Assembly: GCF_014698835.1 (NCBI RefSeq)
Contig: NZ_JACJTU010000004.1
Span: forward strand, 1-64,000
From: Nostoc paludosum FACHB-159
Lineage (GTDB): Bacteria; Cyanobacteriota; Cyanobacteriia; Cyanobacteriales; Nostocaceae
DNA length: 64,000 bases
Direction of reading: 5' to 3'
Made by a program: the position numbers and the translations under genes. Shown one piece after another: positions 62,171-64,000 of the stretch (positions within the stretch are counted from its first letter, which is position 1; every line of letters starts with the position of its first letter). Below the pieces are notes generated by a model. The model was not told the DNA's origin and made no database searches. It worked only from the letters and a program-made list of their open reading frames with translations.

Positions 62171-63539
62171 TTTCCGTCCCTGCGTCCCTTCTGCGCGGTT
62201 GATTATTCCAGAGCAACAGTGGAATACCTGCGATGACAACTAAGACACCTACAATTGCTCCGACGCCTGTGTAAACTAAGCTGGAATACAGTAAGTAACC
62301 GCAGACGGCGCAAAAGAGTAATGGTGTGAAGGGATAAAATGGCACACGAAACGGGCGCACTATGTGGGGTTCTCGCATCCGTAAGACCAGGAGAGAGACG
62401 CCTGAAAGTAGGAAGAAGAACCAAAACACGGGGGCGGTGTAATCCACCATTGTTTGAAAGCCTTTGCGGGTGAGTGTGCCTAAAAAAACAAGTGCTAAGG
62501 CGATCGCGGCTTGCAACAATAAGGCATGGGTAGGGCTGCTAGGACGTTGCTGCCAGCGTCCCATAAAACTGAATAGGGAAAAATCTTGTCCCAGTGCGTA
62601 ATTGGTACGCGCTCCAGTAAAAATTGTGGCGTTGGTTGCACCTAAGGTGGCGATCGCAATCAGGATGCTGATGAATAAGGCTCCCGGTGTACCCCAAAGC
62701 GATCGCATTAAATCTGCGGCTACTGCTTCTGATTGTGCCATGTTGGCTAATCCCAGTCCCCGCAGGTAAGCTAGGTTGATCGAAAGATAGATGGCGGTGA
62801 TTATACCAATACTCCAAACGAGCGATCGCACGATGTTACGTCGTCCATTTTGAATTTCTGCCGAAATGTAAGCGGCTTCATTCCAACCGCCGTAGGACAG
62901 CAGCACAAACACCATTGCCAATCCCCAAGTTCCTGATGATGCAGATTCTACAACGGGGGTATTATTAGGAGTGGCACTCAGTCCGATAATTACTACTAGC
63001 AACAAACCCAAAACTTTAGCAACACTGAGTAAGTTTTGTGTCCACTTACCTTGTTGCAAACCAACAATGTTCAAAGCAGTTAAAAGGGCGATCGCCACTG
63101 CTGCATAAACAGAAGATGAAAACGTGCCTAGTCGCCATATTTGTGAAACGTAATCGCCAAAAACAAATGCTAAAAGAGCAATGGAACCAGTTTGAACTAC
63201 TGTCATCCGTGCCCAAGCAAATAAAAAGGCGACTCCTCGCCCAAATGCACGTTTCAAATAGTAATAAGCACCTCCAACATCAGGATAAACTGTTGCTAAT
63301 TCTGCATAGCACAGCGCTCCTACCAGAGATATCACACCACCAATGAACCAAAAAAGTAGTACCGCAATATTACTACCCGCTTGATTTGCTACTAAAGCCG
63401 GGGTTTGAAAAATCCCCGCCCCGATGACAATACCAACAATCAGAGCTACTGCGTCTGGTAATGTCAGTGATGGCTTGGGTGATGCTGTTTCAATTATCTC
63501 TGTCCGATCAAGCAAATTGTAGTCTTCAGGTCTACTCAC
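62166..63539 (-). CDS. APC-family amino acid permease
   Basis: A 457-residue permease with about 12 membrane segments. LPDAVALIVGIVIGAGIFQTP (first helix) and YAELATVYPDVGGAYYYLKR are the LAT/YcaM-type signatures. The last residues (NNQPRRRDAGTER) run into repeat DNA. Not closely similar to the permease at 55415. Substrate probably amino acids. Confidence 0.9.
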   Translation of the reverse strand: MSRPEDYNLLDRTEIIETASPKPSLTLPDAVALIVGIVIGAGIFQTPALVANQAGSNIAVLLFWFIGGVISLVGALCYAELATVYPDVGGAYYYLKRAFGRGVAFLFAWARMTVVQTGSIALLAFVFGDYVSQIWRLGTFSSSVYAAVAIALLTALNIVGLQQGKWTQNLLSVAKVLGLLLVVIIGLSATPNNTPVVESASSGTWGLAMVFVLLSYGGWNEAAYISAEIQNGRRNIVRSLVWSIGIITAIYLSINLAYLRGLGLANMAQSEAVAADLMRSLWGTPGALFISILIAIATLGATNATIFTGARTNYALGQDFSLFSFMGRWQQRPSSPTHALLLQAAIALALVFLGTLTRKGFQTMVDYTAPVFWFFFLLSGVSLLVLRMREPHIVRPFRVPFYPFTPLLFCAVCGYLLYSSLVYTGVGAIVGVLVVIAGIPLLLWNNQPRRRDAGTER

Positions 63540-64000
63540 ATTAGTTCCTCATTTAGTGTTGAGCAGGGACTTTTTACTTTGTTTCATCAAAAATGACCTC
63601 AGATAATCATGTTTATGGAGATAGGAATATAAACCCATATCCATATCTCCTTGATATAAAATATAGTTAATAAATGTGACGCAAAAATGACAATCAAAAT
63701 AATGAATAAATTACTAATTCATGATTATTAGCCAATACAAAATATGGATAGTGCCAGTTATTTATAGCATTACCTATGTTTGCTTATTAGCTTGATTTTA
63801 GTTCTTCTAAGAGACTAGAAAATCTCACTCATTTAAGCTTCTTCCACGAGTTTGATTTTAACTATACTAAAGGATGATTAAAAAACTAACTAAAGAATGA
63901 TTGACTAATAATGGGTAACCATGCTTTGTTTAGATAGAAGGGTAAAGGAAGCGATCGCTCAAGGCATAGGCAACAGGCAATAGGCAATAGATAATACCGA
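63540..64000. other. End-of-window intergenic region
   Basis: About 460 AT-rich bases with the promoter of the APC permease. A GGCAATA/GGCAACA heptamer array reaches the window end (63965-63990). No gene is visible. Confidence 0.5.

Noticed and set aside
61978..62243. Frames rich in GVGGVGG or HTSHTSHTS
   Set aside because: Translations of the GTGTGGGAG repeat array.

Overview
This window looks like the chromosome of a filamentous heterocyst-forming cyanobacterium of the Nostoc/Anabaena type. The evidence is the high density of the palindrome GCGATCGC, seven-base tandem repeats in many intergenic regions (TTGCCTA, TGCCTCC, TTAGTCA), and lineage genes: cruF/cruG for myxol-type carotenoid glycosides, a helical carotenoid protein, squalene-hopene cyclase with hpnB, GH100 neutral invertase, and the sulfate transporter cluster sbpA-cysT-cysW-NIL. 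No rRNA, tRNA or CRISPR array was seen.

Layout. 0-4 kb: sulfate uptake operon on the minus strand (sbpA, cysT, cysW, then a NIL-domain protein with a damaged end). 4-9.5 kb: ChaC-like protein, TauE/SafE exporter, class II amidotransferase, and a methionine-salvage run mtnD-mtnX-mtnB with a monooxygenase. 9.8-18 kb: thiol peroxidases (glutathione peroxidase-like, peroxiredoxin-glutaredoxin fusion), an epimerase, a degenerate alpha/beta hydrolase, a zinc-ribbon membrane protein, a PAP2 phosphatase and a SpoIID-like protein. 18-25 kb: an accessory-looking minus-strand block with a 919-residue TIR-WD40 protein and a 962-residue papain-like peptidase with peptidoglycan-binding folds. It is bracketed by two copies (one truncated) of a small secreted cysteine protein. 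25-30 kb: MlaE permease, cruF, cruG, rnhA. 30-32.6 kb: a nested insertion, in which an IS1-family element with an 8-bp target duplication sits inside a decayed ISAzo13-like element, next to a gene that has lost its 5' end. 33-40 kb: tmk, a SUKH-like protein, a MAPEG protein, a helical carotenoid protein, and the divergent hopanoid pair shc/hpnB. 40-46.6 kb: an ArsR regulator divergent from a redox/detoxification run (thioredoxin, SDR, old yellow enzyme, nitroreductase, MFS exporter, SDR) with a perfect inverted repeat between them. 46.7-49 kb: a repetitive beta-helix/RTX protein. 50-64 kb: two methyltransferases, membrane proteins, TauE/SafE with DUF1634, a CadD-like transporter, two APC permeases, invertase, a glucose-dehydrogenase-like SDR and a lipoprotein methyltransferase.

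The most distinctive features are the TIR-WD40/papain block with its duplicated flanks, the nested IS, the ArsR redox cluster with its candidate operator, and several families of small foldback repeats. Two of these repeats have entered coding sequences (cruG and hpnB) without breaking the frame, and others supply start or stop codons. All functional statements come from motif recognition by eye; no database search was run.
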